Below, piece after piece: positions 9,101 through 16,961 of a stretch of DNA of 64,000 bases. Source of the stretch: JABDLO01 sp035327565 (lineage in GTDB: Bacteria; Bacteroidota; Bacteroidia; Chitinophagales; Saprospiraceae); NCBI GenBank assembly GCA_035327565.1, contig DAOLDB010000016.1, forward strand, positions 8,530-72,529, written 5' to 3'. Each line of letters begins with the position of its first letter. Within the stretch, counting starts at the first letter, position 1. The position numbers were made by a program, and so were the translations under genes. Under the pieces are notes generated by a model that saw nothing but the letters and a program-made list of their open reading frames with translations, did not search any database and had not been told where the DNA came from.

Positions 9101-9301
9101 ATAGGTCTGACATTTAACGTGCCTGCAAGTACAGCCAAATCATGGGGAATGGAAGGACTGCGCTTTAATGTCAATGCCGAAAACCTCTTTGCTATGACTC
9201 AAAGAGTAGGTTTGGAACCTGCACAGAATTTTAACGGTACTACGCAAAACCGTTTCACTCCTGCGAGAATTATATCTGCAGGTGCCAATGTTATTTTTTA
9301 A
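6146..9301 (+). CDS. SusC/RagA-family TonB-dependent outer-membrane transporter
   Basis: A 1051-residue TonB-dependent transporter that imports a large ligand (glycan or peptide) captured by its SusD partner. In order: signal peptide (cut after WVFAQ, about residue 23), a carboxypeptidase-regulatory-like domain (TITGKVTDDSGEALIGANI, residues 26-100), a TonB-box/plug region (DEVIVVAFGTVKKE; IRVRGVGSIS; PLYVVDGVVF; VLKDAASTSLYG; GVVMITTKRGKKG) and the beta-barrel ending in an aromatic ANVIF. Full length and intact. It is followed by susD after 20 bases. No sigma/anti-sigma pair or glycosidase lies beside it. Confidence 0.95.
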   Translation: MIRKNVGKIIFLMMITTQWVFAQQRTITGKVTDDSGEALIGANISVQGTTRGSITDIDGMYTIQAAPSEVLIFTYLGYQEQSRLVGDITVINVTLLEDATTLDEVIVVAFGTVKKEQFVGSAAQIKAEDIEGRAITNITQALEGTAPGVQVSPGSGQPGSGPNIRVRGVGSISSSNAPLYVVDGVVFTGNLASLNPADIESMTVLKDAASTSLYGAGASNGVVMITTKRGKKGTKDRVTFNVNHGFTGRSVPEYERVGPEDYYVLMWEALRNAKVTSGTEMGLANDQASAEIYGLLGYNPFSVGNDQVVLPNGRMNPAAQLRYGSLDWQEELFKVGSRSNADLSIQGANDKTDYFISLGYLNEEAFVINSDFERFTTRISANSRVKDWFKTGLNIAGSFADSRQAVDGAASSTSFVNPFRTTRVIGSIYPVFLHDPMTGQMLRDDNGNPIFDHGDILEIRAAGASPGRHPIQENLLNVDRDKVFNLNTRTYAEISFLTNFKFTTNLGFDRRYYNNERLQNAIIGDAAPSGRAFRTNTVTTGINFNQLLEYNNNFGKHNLGVLIGHESLNFEFNSLTGTRQDQIIEGNTELINFVNITNLNSFTRELRREGYFSRLNYNWDNKYFISASLRRDGSSRFAPEVRWGNFWSVGGAWRVIEEGWFDNVSWLNDLKLRASYGQVGNDSNLSHAALSFFAYQPLASLGFNNAAEAGAVLSSAGNRDLTWESNNQFDIAVEFSLFKNRISGVVEYYWRESDGLIFDVPLPVSSGLDNVSQNIGAMFNRGFEFFINADIVRSKDFSWNLNLNAATITNRITKLPQDEIISGTKKLVEGGDIFAYWLRSWYGVDPADGAALYIPTPEAIEIGGADIREVNGTLVTTNQNNGEFNFHGTALPDLYGGIGNSFRYKRFTLNFLLTYQIGGLTYDSNWAQLMDSGDYGRALSTDALRRWQQPGDVTDVPRMDASTRPQFNAASSRWLVGSDFLAFRQIGLTFNVPASTAKSWGMEGLRFNVNAENLFAMTQRVGLEPAQNFNGTTQNRFTPARIISAGANVIF

Positions 9302-9321
9302 ACAATTATAAATTGAATAAA

Positions 9322-10806
9322 ATGAAAAAATATATTTTTAATTCCATATTTATACTGTCCCTGGTCGCCATGGTTTCCTGTGGTGATGATTTTCTGGATA
9401 CACTCCCCACCCAGGAGATCTCTTCTGCCTCAATTACTGCAACAACGGGGAACCTGATGTTAGGAGTCAATGGAATTCACCGTTCTCTTTATGTTCGATA
9501 TGATTCTCAGGGAGAAGGAGGCGTTGGAGGCATCATGATCACCATGGATATTATGGGAGAAGACTTTGTTCATACTTCTGCCGGTAATGGCTGGTATAAC
9601 GCAGAATATCAATGGAACATGCATACCAATGATCAGGGTGCCAGAACACGCTATCCTTACAGAGTTTATTACCAAATCATTCGCAATGCGAATGTCATTA
9701 TCAATGGTGCAGATGGTGCTGAAGGACCTCAGGCTATAAAAAATATGGCCAAAGGACAAGCGCTTGTATATCGTGCATTTTGCCATTTTCAATTGGTACA
9801 GATGTATGGTAGCAGATACGTTGCTGGACAACAAAATTCACAGTTAGGTGTACCTATTTTATTAATTGACACCAATGATCCACAGCCTCGTTCCACCGTA
9901 GAAGAGGTTTACGCACAGATTCATGCTGACCTGGATGAAGCCACCCAATTACTTCAAGGTTATCAAAGACCCAATAAGTCTCATCTTGACCAAAGTGTGG
10001 CCAGAGGTTTAAAAGCCCGTGTTGCATTAGTACAGGGAAATTACCAAATGGCCATTACAAATGCTCAAATGGCAAGACAGGGTTACCAATTAATGACTAA
10101 TAATGAGTACTTATCAGGCTTTAATTCATATACCAATGGGGAATGGATGTGGGGAAGTCATATTGTAGAAGATCAAACTACATTTTTTGCCAATTTTGGT
10201 GCATATGTTTCACGGAATTTCAATTCTACTAATATACGCACCAATCCAAAAGCCATTTTCAGCGTACTTTATGATCAATTACCAGAATCTGATATCAGAA
10301 GGGAATTATGGGATCCGACAGGTCAGCATAATAACCTCCCTGCAGGAGTTACATTGCCATCAAATTTTGTTAAATTTCCATACACCAGTCAAAAATTTAT
10401 TTCTGTAAGCACTGCTGACAGTCGTATGGATGTAGTATATATGAGAGCTGCTGAAATGTTCTTGATTGAAGCAGAAGCAAAAGCCCGCCTGGGGCAAAAC
10501 GATGCTGCTCAAATACTCTTTGACCTGGTGAGCCCAAGAGATCCTGAATACACTTTGTCTTCCAATACCGGACAAGCCCTTATTGATGAGATTCTTTTCT
10601 ATCGAAGAATAGAACTTTGGGGAGAAGGTTTTCGATGGCTTGATTTGAAAAGACTAAATTCACCCTTAGACAGAAGAGGAGGTAATCATCTGGCCAATTT
10701 AATCAACAATTTATTTGAAGTTGCTGCCGGTGATAACCGTTGGCAATATCAGATACCCATTTCAGAAATGAATAACAACCCACTAATGGTTCAAAACCCT
10801 CAATAG
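9322..10806 (+). CDS. SusD/RagB-family nutrient-binding outer-membrane lipoprotein
   Basis: A 494-residue surface lipoprotein that caps the SusC barrel and binds the ligand. The lipobox ends in VAMVSC with the lipidated cysteine at about residue 20, followed by acidic GDD and DFLDTLPTQ, the usual SusD N-terminus. Helical TPR-like segments follow (VYRAFCHFQLVQMYG; ARGLKARVALVQGNY), and the C-terminal RagB/SusD block includes AAEMFLIEAEAKARLGQ and RRIELWGEGFRWLDLKRL. I start at ATG 9322 rather than the TTG at 9313 because it gives a normal signal sequence. Confidence 0.95.
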   Translation: MKKYIFNSIFILSLVAMVSCGDDFLDTLPTQEISSASITATTGNLMLGVNGIHRSLYVRYDSQGEGGVGGIMITMDIMGEDFVHTSAGNGWYNAEYQWNMHTNDQGARTRYPYRVYYQIIRNANVIINGADGAEGPQAIKNMAKGQALVYRAFCHFQLVQMYGSRYVAGQQNSQLGVPILLIDTNDPQPRSTVEEVYAQIHADLDEATQLLQGYQRPNKSHLDQSVARGLKARVALVQGNYQMAITNAQMARQGYQLMTNNEYLSGFNSYTNGEWMWGSHIVEDQTTFFANFGAYVSRNFNSTNIRTNPKAIFSVLYDQLPESDIRRELWDPTGQHNNLPAGVTLPSNFVKFPYTSQKFISVSTADSRMDVVYMRAAEMFLIEAEAKARLGQNDAAQILFDLVSPRDPEYTLSSNTGQALIDEILFYRRIELWGEGFRWLDLKRLNSPLDRRGGNHLANLINNLFEVAAGDNRWQYQIPISEMNNNPLMVQNPQ

Positions 10807-10820
10807 TTAAAATGAATTTT

Positions 10821-10855
10821 AAAAGTCCCCCATGTATTGGGGGGCTTTTTTATTT
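10821..10855. terminator. bidirectional rho-independent terminator
   Basis: AAAAGTCCCCC and GGGGGGCTTTT form an 11-pair stem (one U-G) around a short loop, with T-runs on both strands. It lies just after susD and overlaps the end of the convergent lpxH gene, so it can stop transcription from both sides. Confidence 0.85.
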
Positions 10856-11596
10856 CAGATATTTTTCCAATCTGAATTCCTCTCCATCAAAAATCCCATA
10901 CGTATAATGCTGCAACCAATCGCCCAGATTGATATACCGCGTCGTGCCATTGCTTAAAATATAATCGATAGGGATATGGCGATGCCCAAAAATGATGAAA
11001 TCCACTTCATTTTTCAAAGTGTATTGTTCACTAAATATGATTTGCCTTTCCCTGTTGGGTACAATCTGAGATTCATCATTTTGGTGTTCCCTGCTTTGCC
11101 GGGAAATAAACTTCATCAATGGAATTCCAATATCCGGATGTATCCAACGGTACAACCATTGTAAGGGACGATTGGCAAATACTTTTTTAATGAATTTATA
11201 TCCCTGGTCTCCAGGACCAAGACCATCGCCATGACCTAACAAAAAAAGCTTATGTAAAATAGATTTCTTAATAGGGCTTTTCAAAATGACCGCTCCCAAT
11301 TCATCTTCTAACCAGGCAGACAACCACATATCGTGATTGCCGGTGAAAAGGGAAACAGGAATACCCGCGTCACAAATAGCAGCCAAAGCACCCAGGAAGC
11401 GTGTATGGCCTTTTGGTATTACCGTTTGGTATTCAAACCAGGCATCGAATACATCACCTAAAAAATATAACTCATGACAGTCAGTTGAAATATCCTCCAA
11501 CCACTGAACCACTTGTTTCTCTCTTTCACGCGATGTAAACCGGGCATCCAGTCCGAGATGTAAATCGGAAATAAAATATACTTTTTTGTACTTCAT
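10850..11596 (-). CDS. lpxH: UDP-2,3-diacylglucosamine diphosphatase
   Basis: A 248-residue calcineurin-like phosphoesterase that hydrolyses UDP-2,3-diacylglucosamine to lipid X in lipid A synthesis, at the cytosolic face of the inner membrane. Metal-ligand motifs appear in order: DLHLG, FLGDVFD, GNHDMW, LLGHGDG and FGHRH. The length matches the family. It converges on susD. The other lipid A genes of the window (lpxA, lpxC-fabZ, lpxD) lie 20 kb away. A stand-alone UDP-diacylglucosamine pyrophosphohydrolase is the best reading; other Bacteroidota phosphoesterases are close relatives. Confidence 0.85.
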   Translation of the reverse strand: MKYKKVYFISDLHLGLDARFTSREREKQVVQWLEDISTDCHELYFLGDVFDAWFEYQTVIPKGHTRFLGALAAICDAGIPVSLFTGNHDMWLSAWLEDELGAVILKSPIKKSILHKLFLLGHGDGLGPGDQGYKFIKKVFANRPLQWLYRWIHPDIGIPLMKFISRQSREHQNDESQIVPNRERQIIFSEQYTLKNEVDFIIFGHRHIPIDYILSNGTTRYINLGDWLQHYTYGIFDGEEFRLEKYLK

Positions 11597-11877
11597 CTAT
11601 CAAACAATACTATTAGAACCTAAATGAAGTACAAAGGAAAAAAAGCTAACTCAAAATCTTAGGATTTATAACATGAACTTGCAACTTTACCCTACTTCTT
11701 TGTATTTATTGGATATAAAAACAATAGGTTTTAGGGTTATAATAAAGTTAAAAGGCTTCATTCCGTAGTCTATATTCGCAAATATGTTGTATTATAGTAT
11801 GTTTTTATCTAATTTAGTGATCAATGCATGAAAGAAAAACGGGTTAAACTCGTTTACTTTTAAATAACGACAATTTC

Positions 11878-14043
11878 ATGTCATCAAAAATTAAAAAAAT
11901 GATTTTCAGAAGTTCCGTCCTGGTTATATTGCTCAGTTTATTATTTGTTTCAGGTATATTCCACAAGACTCCTGACTCCAGGGAACAAGAAAAAGTTATT
12001 CTGGAAGGAGTGATGAAATTTTTAGATATTGTACATTTTTCACCCAAGGAGATCGATGATGAATTTTCCGCTCAGGTGTTTGAAAAATATATAAATAACC
12101 TTGATCCGGGTAAACGTTTTTTTACCCAGGATGATATTGCCGTTTTACTTCCCTATAAATATGAAATAGATGACCAGGTCAATGCTAAAACATTAACCTT
12201 TTTTGATGTATCAGTACAGATCATTGATCAGGCTGTCAAAAGAGCAAGCGTCATTTATGATGAGGTATCAGAAATGTCATTCGATTTTCAAAAAGATGAA
12301 TTTATTGAAATCAATTCTGATAATAAATCATTTGCAGCCAACGAAGCTGAATTAAAAGATAACTGGAGGACTTCCATAAAACATGATATTTTATCCCGTT
12401 TGTATCGCGAAATGGAAGAGCAGGAGAATCTTACGGATGAAAGCAAAATACTTTCTGAAGATGAAATACTTGAAAAAGTTATCAACCGGTCAAAAAAAAC
12501 TTTCAAAGATTGGTTTAAAAGATTGGAAAAAGAAAGAAGATCTGACCGTTTTGGTATCTATCTGAATGCCATAGCCAACTATTTTGACCCACATACCGAT
12601 TACTTTAGTCCAAAAGAAAAGCAGGATTTTGATATAAATATGGGTGGAAAACTTATCGGTATCGGCGCACGTCTTACTTTCCAGGACGATTACACCAAAG
12701 TGGCCAGCATAGTACCGGGAGGTCCTGCCTGGAAAGTAAAAACCCTGGAAGTAGATGATCTTATATTAAAAGTGAGACAGGAAAATGAAGAAGAAGCACT
12801 GGATGTAAAAGGAATGCGTCTGGATGATGTAGTATTGAAAATCAGAGGAAAAAAAGGAAGCATTGTGCACCTGACCGTTCAGAAAAAAGATGGAACCGTA
12901 AGAAACGTATCGATCGTCAGGGATGAAGTGATAATTGATGAATCCTTTGCCCGTTCTCTGATCCTCGATGTTCCCGGTGAAATAGAAAATATAGGCTACA
13001 TCAAACTACCTAAATTTTATTCCAGTTTTGAGAAAGAAGATGGAAACTCATGTGCTCAGGATGTAGCGAAAGAACTTGAAAAATTGAAAGCTGAAAATGT
13101 CAATGGAATCATCCTTGATTTAAGAAACAATACGGGGGGTTCATTACAGGACGTTATCACCATGTCAGGTCTTTTCATAGAAGATGGCCCCATCGTACAA
13201 GTCAAACCCAGGGGACGGTCCGCCTATGTACATAAAGATACAGATAAATCAGTACAATATACCGGTCCCCTGATTGTATTGGTCAATGATTTTAGCGCTT
13301 CTGCCTCAGAGATCCTTGCAGCAGCCTTACAGGATTACGGACGCGCTGTGATTGTAGGGAGTAAATCTACATATGGTAAAGGCACAGTTCAAAGATTCTA
13401 CGACCTGGACAGGGCATTTTCCGGTAATATCCATAAACCGCTGGGAGAATTGAAAGTAACCGTTCAAAAGTTTTACCGAATCAATGGAGGTTCTACTCAA
13501 TTGAAAGGAGTGGAATCCGATATCGTTCTTCCGGATAATTACTATTTTATAGAGACTGGTGAGAAAGATTATGAAAATGCCATGGAATGGTCAGAAATTG
13601 AAAAGGTCGATTATAAACAAAGTGTAGTCGAACTCAAAAACATTGATAAATTGAAGAAACGAAGTAAGGAAAGAGTCGATCAGGATGAAAATTTCAGCAT
13701 GGTTATTGAAAATGCGAAAAGATTGAAAGAGAATAGAAACTTTTCACAATTTCCGCTACACAAAGACACCTATTTCAACCTGATGCAAACCCGTAAAGAA
13801 GAAGCCAAAAAGTTTGAAAATCTTTACGAGAATGATCTGGAAAACTGGGATGTCCGTAATTTGAATTCCGATCAGGCATATATATCTTCAGATGAAAGTA
13901 GAACTTCAAGGAATGATGAGTGGCTAAAAGATGTGAAAAAGGACTTCTACCTAATGGAAACGATGAAAATCATGAGAGATATGATTAATCTGGAACCTTC
14001 ATTCGCAAAAATTGAAATGGTAAACAAAAATAAAACGCCATAG
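11878..14043 (+). CDS. prc: carboxy-terminal processing (tail-specific) protease, S41 family
   Basis: A 721-residue periplasmic serine protease that degrades or trims proteins from the C-terminus. An N-terminal hydrophobic segment (residues 10-26) acts as signal or anchor, followed by a helical Tsp N-terminal domain, a PDZ domain (IGIGARLTFQDDYTKVASIV to about residue 345) and the S41 catalytic domain. The catalytic serine lies in NDFSASASE and the lysine in STYGKGTVQ, a Ser/Lys dyad. A C-terminal charged region (DUF3340-like) completes the usual Tsp layout. Transcribed alone and followed by a terminator. Confidence 0.93.
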   Translation: MSSKIKKMIFRSSVLVILLSLLFVSGIFHKTPDSREQEKVILEGVMKFLDIVHFSPKEIDDEFSAQVFEKYINNLDPGKRFFTQDDIAVLLPYKYEIDDQVNAKTLTFFDVSVQIIDQAVKRASVIYDEVSEMSFDFQKDEFIEINSDNKSFAANEAELKDNWRTSIKHDILSRLYREMEEQENLTDESKILSEDEILEKVINRSKKTFKDWFKRLEKERRSDRFGIYLNAIANYFDPHTDYFSPKEKQDFDINMGGKLIGIGARLTFQDDYTKVASIVPGGPAWKVKTLEVDDLILKVRQENEEEALDVKGMRLDDVVLKIRGKKGSIVHLTVQKKDGTVRNVSIVRDEVIIDESFARSLILDVPGEIENIGYIKLPKFYSSFEKEDGNSCAQDVAKELEKLKAENVNGIILDLRNNTGGSLQDVITMSGLFIEDGPIVQVKPRGRSAYVHKDTDKSVQYTGPLIVLVNDFSASASEILAAALQDYGRAVIVGSKSTYGKGTVQRFYDLDRAFSGNIHKPLGELKVTVQKFYRINGGSTQLKGVESDIVLPDNYYFIETGEKDYENAMEWSEIEKVDYKQSVVELKNIDKLKKRSKERVDQDENFSMVIENAKRLKENRNFSQFPLHKDTYFNLMQTRKEEAKKFENLYENDLENWDVRNLNSDQAYISSDESRTSRNDEWLKDVKKDFYLMETMKIMRDMINLEPSFAKIEMVNKNKTP

Positions 14044-14087
14044 TAAAATACCCCGTTAATAATGGGAATCAATTGCTATTAAAGTCT

Positions 14088-14120
14088 AAAGTCCGGCTTA
14101 CCCTTAACCGGACTTTTTTT
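14088..14120 (+). terminator. rho-independent terminator after the S41 protease
   Basis: A perfect 9-pair stem, AAAGTCCGG (14088-14096) and CCGGACTTT (14108-14116), with an 11-base loop and a seven-base T-run ending at 14120. The stop codon of the remnant gene on the other strand lies at its edge. Confidence 0.85.
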
Positions 14121-14466
14121 ATTTCTTATTGTCTTTCCGAAAACTAATTACAAAATTTTCAGGTGTTCCTGCCACATTGACATTTACAATTCTGACTTTT
14201 TAGTTTTCAGCTCTGATCACAATCCCATCAAAAGGCTCTGGAACGACTTCCTCCGGATTCTTATAACAAAAAAAGTTGCCTCCATGCCATCTTAGTCAAT
14301 ATCCCGGGTGGACACCTGATAATGTACTCCATACTCATATCCAGATTTTACCTGCGTGAAATTACCTTACAACCTAACGCACTGTTAATATCCATGCGGG
14401 AAAATGAAAGGACTCCAATTGAAAGCTCAAATACACTTTAATAGTATCTAATCTATTGATATTCAT
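14119..14466 (-). pseudogene. remnant of a roughly 115-residue gene, broken by stops and frameshifts
   Basis: Reading leftward from an ATG at 14466, coding signal passes through three frames: MNINRLDTIKVYLSF up to PAWILTVR and a stop; a second frame NFTQVKSGYEYGVHYQVSTR interrupted by stops; then, after a shift at a run of seven T, NPEEVVPEPFDGIVIRAEN, a stop, and VNVAGTPENFVISFRKDNKK to a stop at 14119-14121. Each internal stop (TAA) is one change from Lys, Gln or Glu. I recognise no family. No open frame longer than about 30 codons survives. It lies between the protease terminator and the M49-like gene; the rest of 14044-14549 is empty. Confidence 0.6.
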
Positions 14467-14549
14467 GTTTATATATTAAAAAGGACATGGCCAGGATAGG
14501 GATAAAATCAATCAGACTACCTCCTGTGATCAGAAGTTATATATAAAGA

Positions 14550-16232
14550 TTAGATTCCTAAGACTTCTGTACCCTGCCTGAATACAATATCTACTGGTAT
14601 ACCCAATTCCGCTAATCGATCCAGATCTTTTTGAAGTACATCTTTAATAGCACCTTTTTCCCTGACAAGCCTGTCTACACCCTCATAATCCCCATCTCCC
14701 TGTAGCTTTAAAATCATGGCACTGAGATCATTCATCGCTGCTTGAAATCGATCGAAATGCACTTGATAATACCCCTCTTCATCTCTTGTAAAAGCTCCAT
14801 ATTCATCAAAATAATTAAAGCGAATCATATTGGCTTTTCCATGTGCTGAAGAAGCGCCAAAGCGTACACTCCTGAAAATTCCAGCCATAAAAGTAACTAT
14901 GTATTCCTGAATATCGCCTTCCAACTCACCTGAATCAAACAACTGCTTTATCATATATAAGCCCAGCATATCTGCTTTTCCTTCTTCGAGTGCAGAATAA
15001 TGTTCCTTTAAGGCCATACGGACGGTTCCCTTTCCATTGATGGTATTTTTTATTCCCAGTCCATGTGCAACCTCATGAAACATTGTATTTGAAAAGAAAG
15101 CATTAAAATTGATTAAAGACCTTTGATCAGGATGAATAAGAATATCCGCTATGGGCAACAAAATTTTATCAAATTTAGCCCTCATGGTATTCTTTAACTG
15201 GAGTCTTCTGGTTCCTTTACTCAATTGAACTTCTTCATCATTGGGAAGGTTAATAGCAATGGTTTTGCTCCCTGCATTGCAGTCTCCCGAATACCAAATA
15301 ACATCATAGGCGTTTAATTCAGTATCCGTTCCGGGTTGCTCCTTCTTATATTCATCCGGCACAGGCAACCCTTTCTGTAAAGAAGGAAGAAATGCAGCAT
15401 ACTGCGACAATCTTTCCGACCATTCCATATCCTTTACAAGAATGAAGCATTCAAATGCAGCTTTGTATCCAAAAAGTTGATCTTCATAGTTTTCAATAGG
15501 CCCAATTACCACATCAATAGTATTGTCTTTCATGTCTAACCATGCCTTATCACTGGCTTGATATTCATCAGTAAGCAAAGCATCCGCTCTCAATAGAAGA
15601 TATTTTTTCAGCCCTTCATTTTCACTGAAATCAGCAGCTTTTTTCAAAAGTGATGATGCCTTCCTTAATTGGATATTAAATTTTACACTATATGGAATAT
15701 TGACTAGCCTGCCCTCGGAATCTCTTTCGATCATGGAATACAAACTTTCCTTACCGCTTAGATCCGTCTCCTCAAACTCCTCTTTAGTCATGTCAACCGG
15801 ATAATAATTTGCTCCGGGAGGTTTTATATCATAACCACTAATGAATGAACGGTTGCCCGCTAGGCGGTCCCAAGGTCCGTAATTAATTACAGTGAAAGCT
15901 TTTAATGTGGGATCCTGTATTTTTTCCAGCAATTCATTCTTTGATCCATATGCCTGTACCCAAAATAATTCATCCATAATTATGCCTGCTTCCATGATTG
16001 TCCGGATCAAGGATTTATCATTTTCTGATAAATGAGTCAGATCCGTGGTCAATGTGTATGGAGTGTATTTAGAAAGCAATCCGTCGTCTGCAACTACTCC
16101 ATTGCTATCAAAACTTACCCATTGAAAAATTTCATTCGATGGGTGGTTAACCTGGTCTAGCTTTTTATCCATATTACAGCTTGCCTGAATAATCAAAATC
16201 AGTCCCAGCGTTGTTATACTTATATTCTTCAT
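14550..16232 (-). CDS. M49-like (dipeptidyl-peptidase III-type) zinc peptidase lipoprotein
   Basis: A 560-residue putative zinc metallopeptidase. The zinc motif is HEVAHGLG near residue 388, with the second motif EEGKAD about 30 residues later, the pairing seen in peptidase family M49. The first motif is a five-residue HExxH rather than the classical HExxxH. The N-terminus is a lipoprotein signal (IIQASC, cysteine at about residue 19), so it is probably periplasmic or outer-membrane anchored, unlike classical cytosolic DPP III. It is transcribed away from the CoA-binding gene with only 14 bases between the start codons. Confidence 0.78.
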   Translation of the reverse strand: MKNISITTLGLILIIQASCNMDKKLDQVNHPSNEIFQWVSFDSNGVVADDGLLSKYTPYTLTTDLTHLSENDKSLIRTIMEAGIIMDELFWVQAYGSKNELLEKIQDPTLKAFTVINYGPWDRLAGNRSFISGYDIKPPGANYYPVDMTKEEFEETDLSGKESLYSMIERDSEGRLVNIPYSVKFNIQLRKASSLLKKAADFSENEGLKKYLLLRADALLTDEYQASDKAWLDMKDNTIDVVIGPIENYEDQLFGYKAAFECFILVKDMEWSERLSQYAAFLPSLQKGLPVPDEYKKEQPGTDTELNAYDVIWYSGDCNAGSKTIAINLPNDEEVQLSKGTRRLQLKNTMRAKFDKILLPIADILIHPDQRSLINFNAFFSNTMFHEVAHGLGIKNTINGKGTVRMALKEHYSALEEGKADMLGLYMIKQLFDSGELEGDIQEYIVTFMAGIFRSVRFGASSAHGKANMIRFNYFDEYGAFTRDEEGYYQVHFDRFQAAMNDLSAMILKLQGDGDYEGVDRLVREKGAIKDVLQKDLDRLAELGIPVDIVFRQGTEVLGI

Positions 16233-16246
16233 TTTTGTAATTTTAA

Positions 16247-16621
16247 ATGGATCATAAAATTAATAAAAAAACGCTGGTATTTGGAGCTTCTGTCAATCCT
16301 CACAGGGCATCTTATGTAGCCATAAGAAAACTGCAATCCAAGTTAAATGAAATCGTAGCTATTGGAGGCCGGGAAGGATCTATTGGTGATCTGCAAATTG
16401 AGAAAGGTCATCCCATACTGGAAGGAATCCACACGGTTACTATTTACATGGGAGCTAAACTGCAAAAGGAACATGAAGATTACATCTTATCATTGCAACC
16501 AAAAAGAATCATATTTAACCCCGGGGCTGAAAATCCTGAATTTGAACAAAGGGCATCCGAAATGGGCATAGAAGCAATAAGGGCATGTACCTCCGTGTTG
16601 GTGACATTGGGAAAATTTTGA
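16247..16621 (+). CDS. CoA-binding domain protein (YccU-like)
   Basis: A 124-residue single-domain Rossmann-type protein of the CoA_binding_2 family. Visible features are TLVFGASVNPHRASYVAIRKL at the nucleotide-binding start, a GREGSIGDLQ loop and IIFNPGAENPEFE, the counterpart of the family's WxQxG/NPGxEN region. Cytosolic. These proteins are thought to bind CoA, but the cellular role is not established. Divergent from the M49-like gene. Confidence 0.85.
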   Translation: MDHKINKKTLVFGASVNPHRASYVAIRKLQSKLNEIVAIGGREGSIGDLQIEKGHPILEGIHTVTIYMGAKLQKEHEDYILSLQPKRIIFNPGAENPEFEQRASEMGIEAIRACTSVLVTLGKF

Positions 16622-16686
16622 CCATCTGGTTGTTTGATGATCCTTACTCATCCTGTAAAAGCCTGATCAAAGAAAAGTGTTGCGCT

Positions 16687-16938
16687 CTAATTTCTGTTTT
16701 TCAACTCTTTGTTGATGGCAGCCAATAAAAATACTGATGGAAATACTCCACTGGCAAAAATGAATAAAATGATAAAATGCAAGGGTTCAATTTCCCATGC
16801 ATCTGAAAATATCATATAAATTAAAAACAACACATACAATAATGAAATCCCCAAAGTTACATAGGCAATGGAAAGTAATTTTTTTCTATTTTCATGTAGT
16901 TCCTCTACGCTTTGATCTTCAAGTTTTTTACCTTTCAT
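16687..16938 (-). CDS. small two-helix membrane protein, function unknown
   Basis: An 83-residue protein with a charged N-terminal helix (residues 1-21) followed by two hydrophobic segments (about 22-45 and 53-75) and a basic tail. No family recognised. It lies 23 bases downstream of the proline dehydrogenase stop on the same strand and may be the last gene of that run. Confidence 0.6.
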   Translation of the reverse strand: MKGKKLEDQSVEELHENRKKLLSIAYVTLGISLLYVLFLIYMIFSDAWEIEPLHFIILFIFASGVFPSVFLLAAINKELKNRN

Positions 16939-16961
16939 TCTATTCAGCTTTTATTTACAAT

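Noticed and set aside
9460..9834. Open frame of 124 codons antisense to susD
   Set aside because: A shadow of the susD reading frame with cysteine- and isoleucine-rich chance composition.
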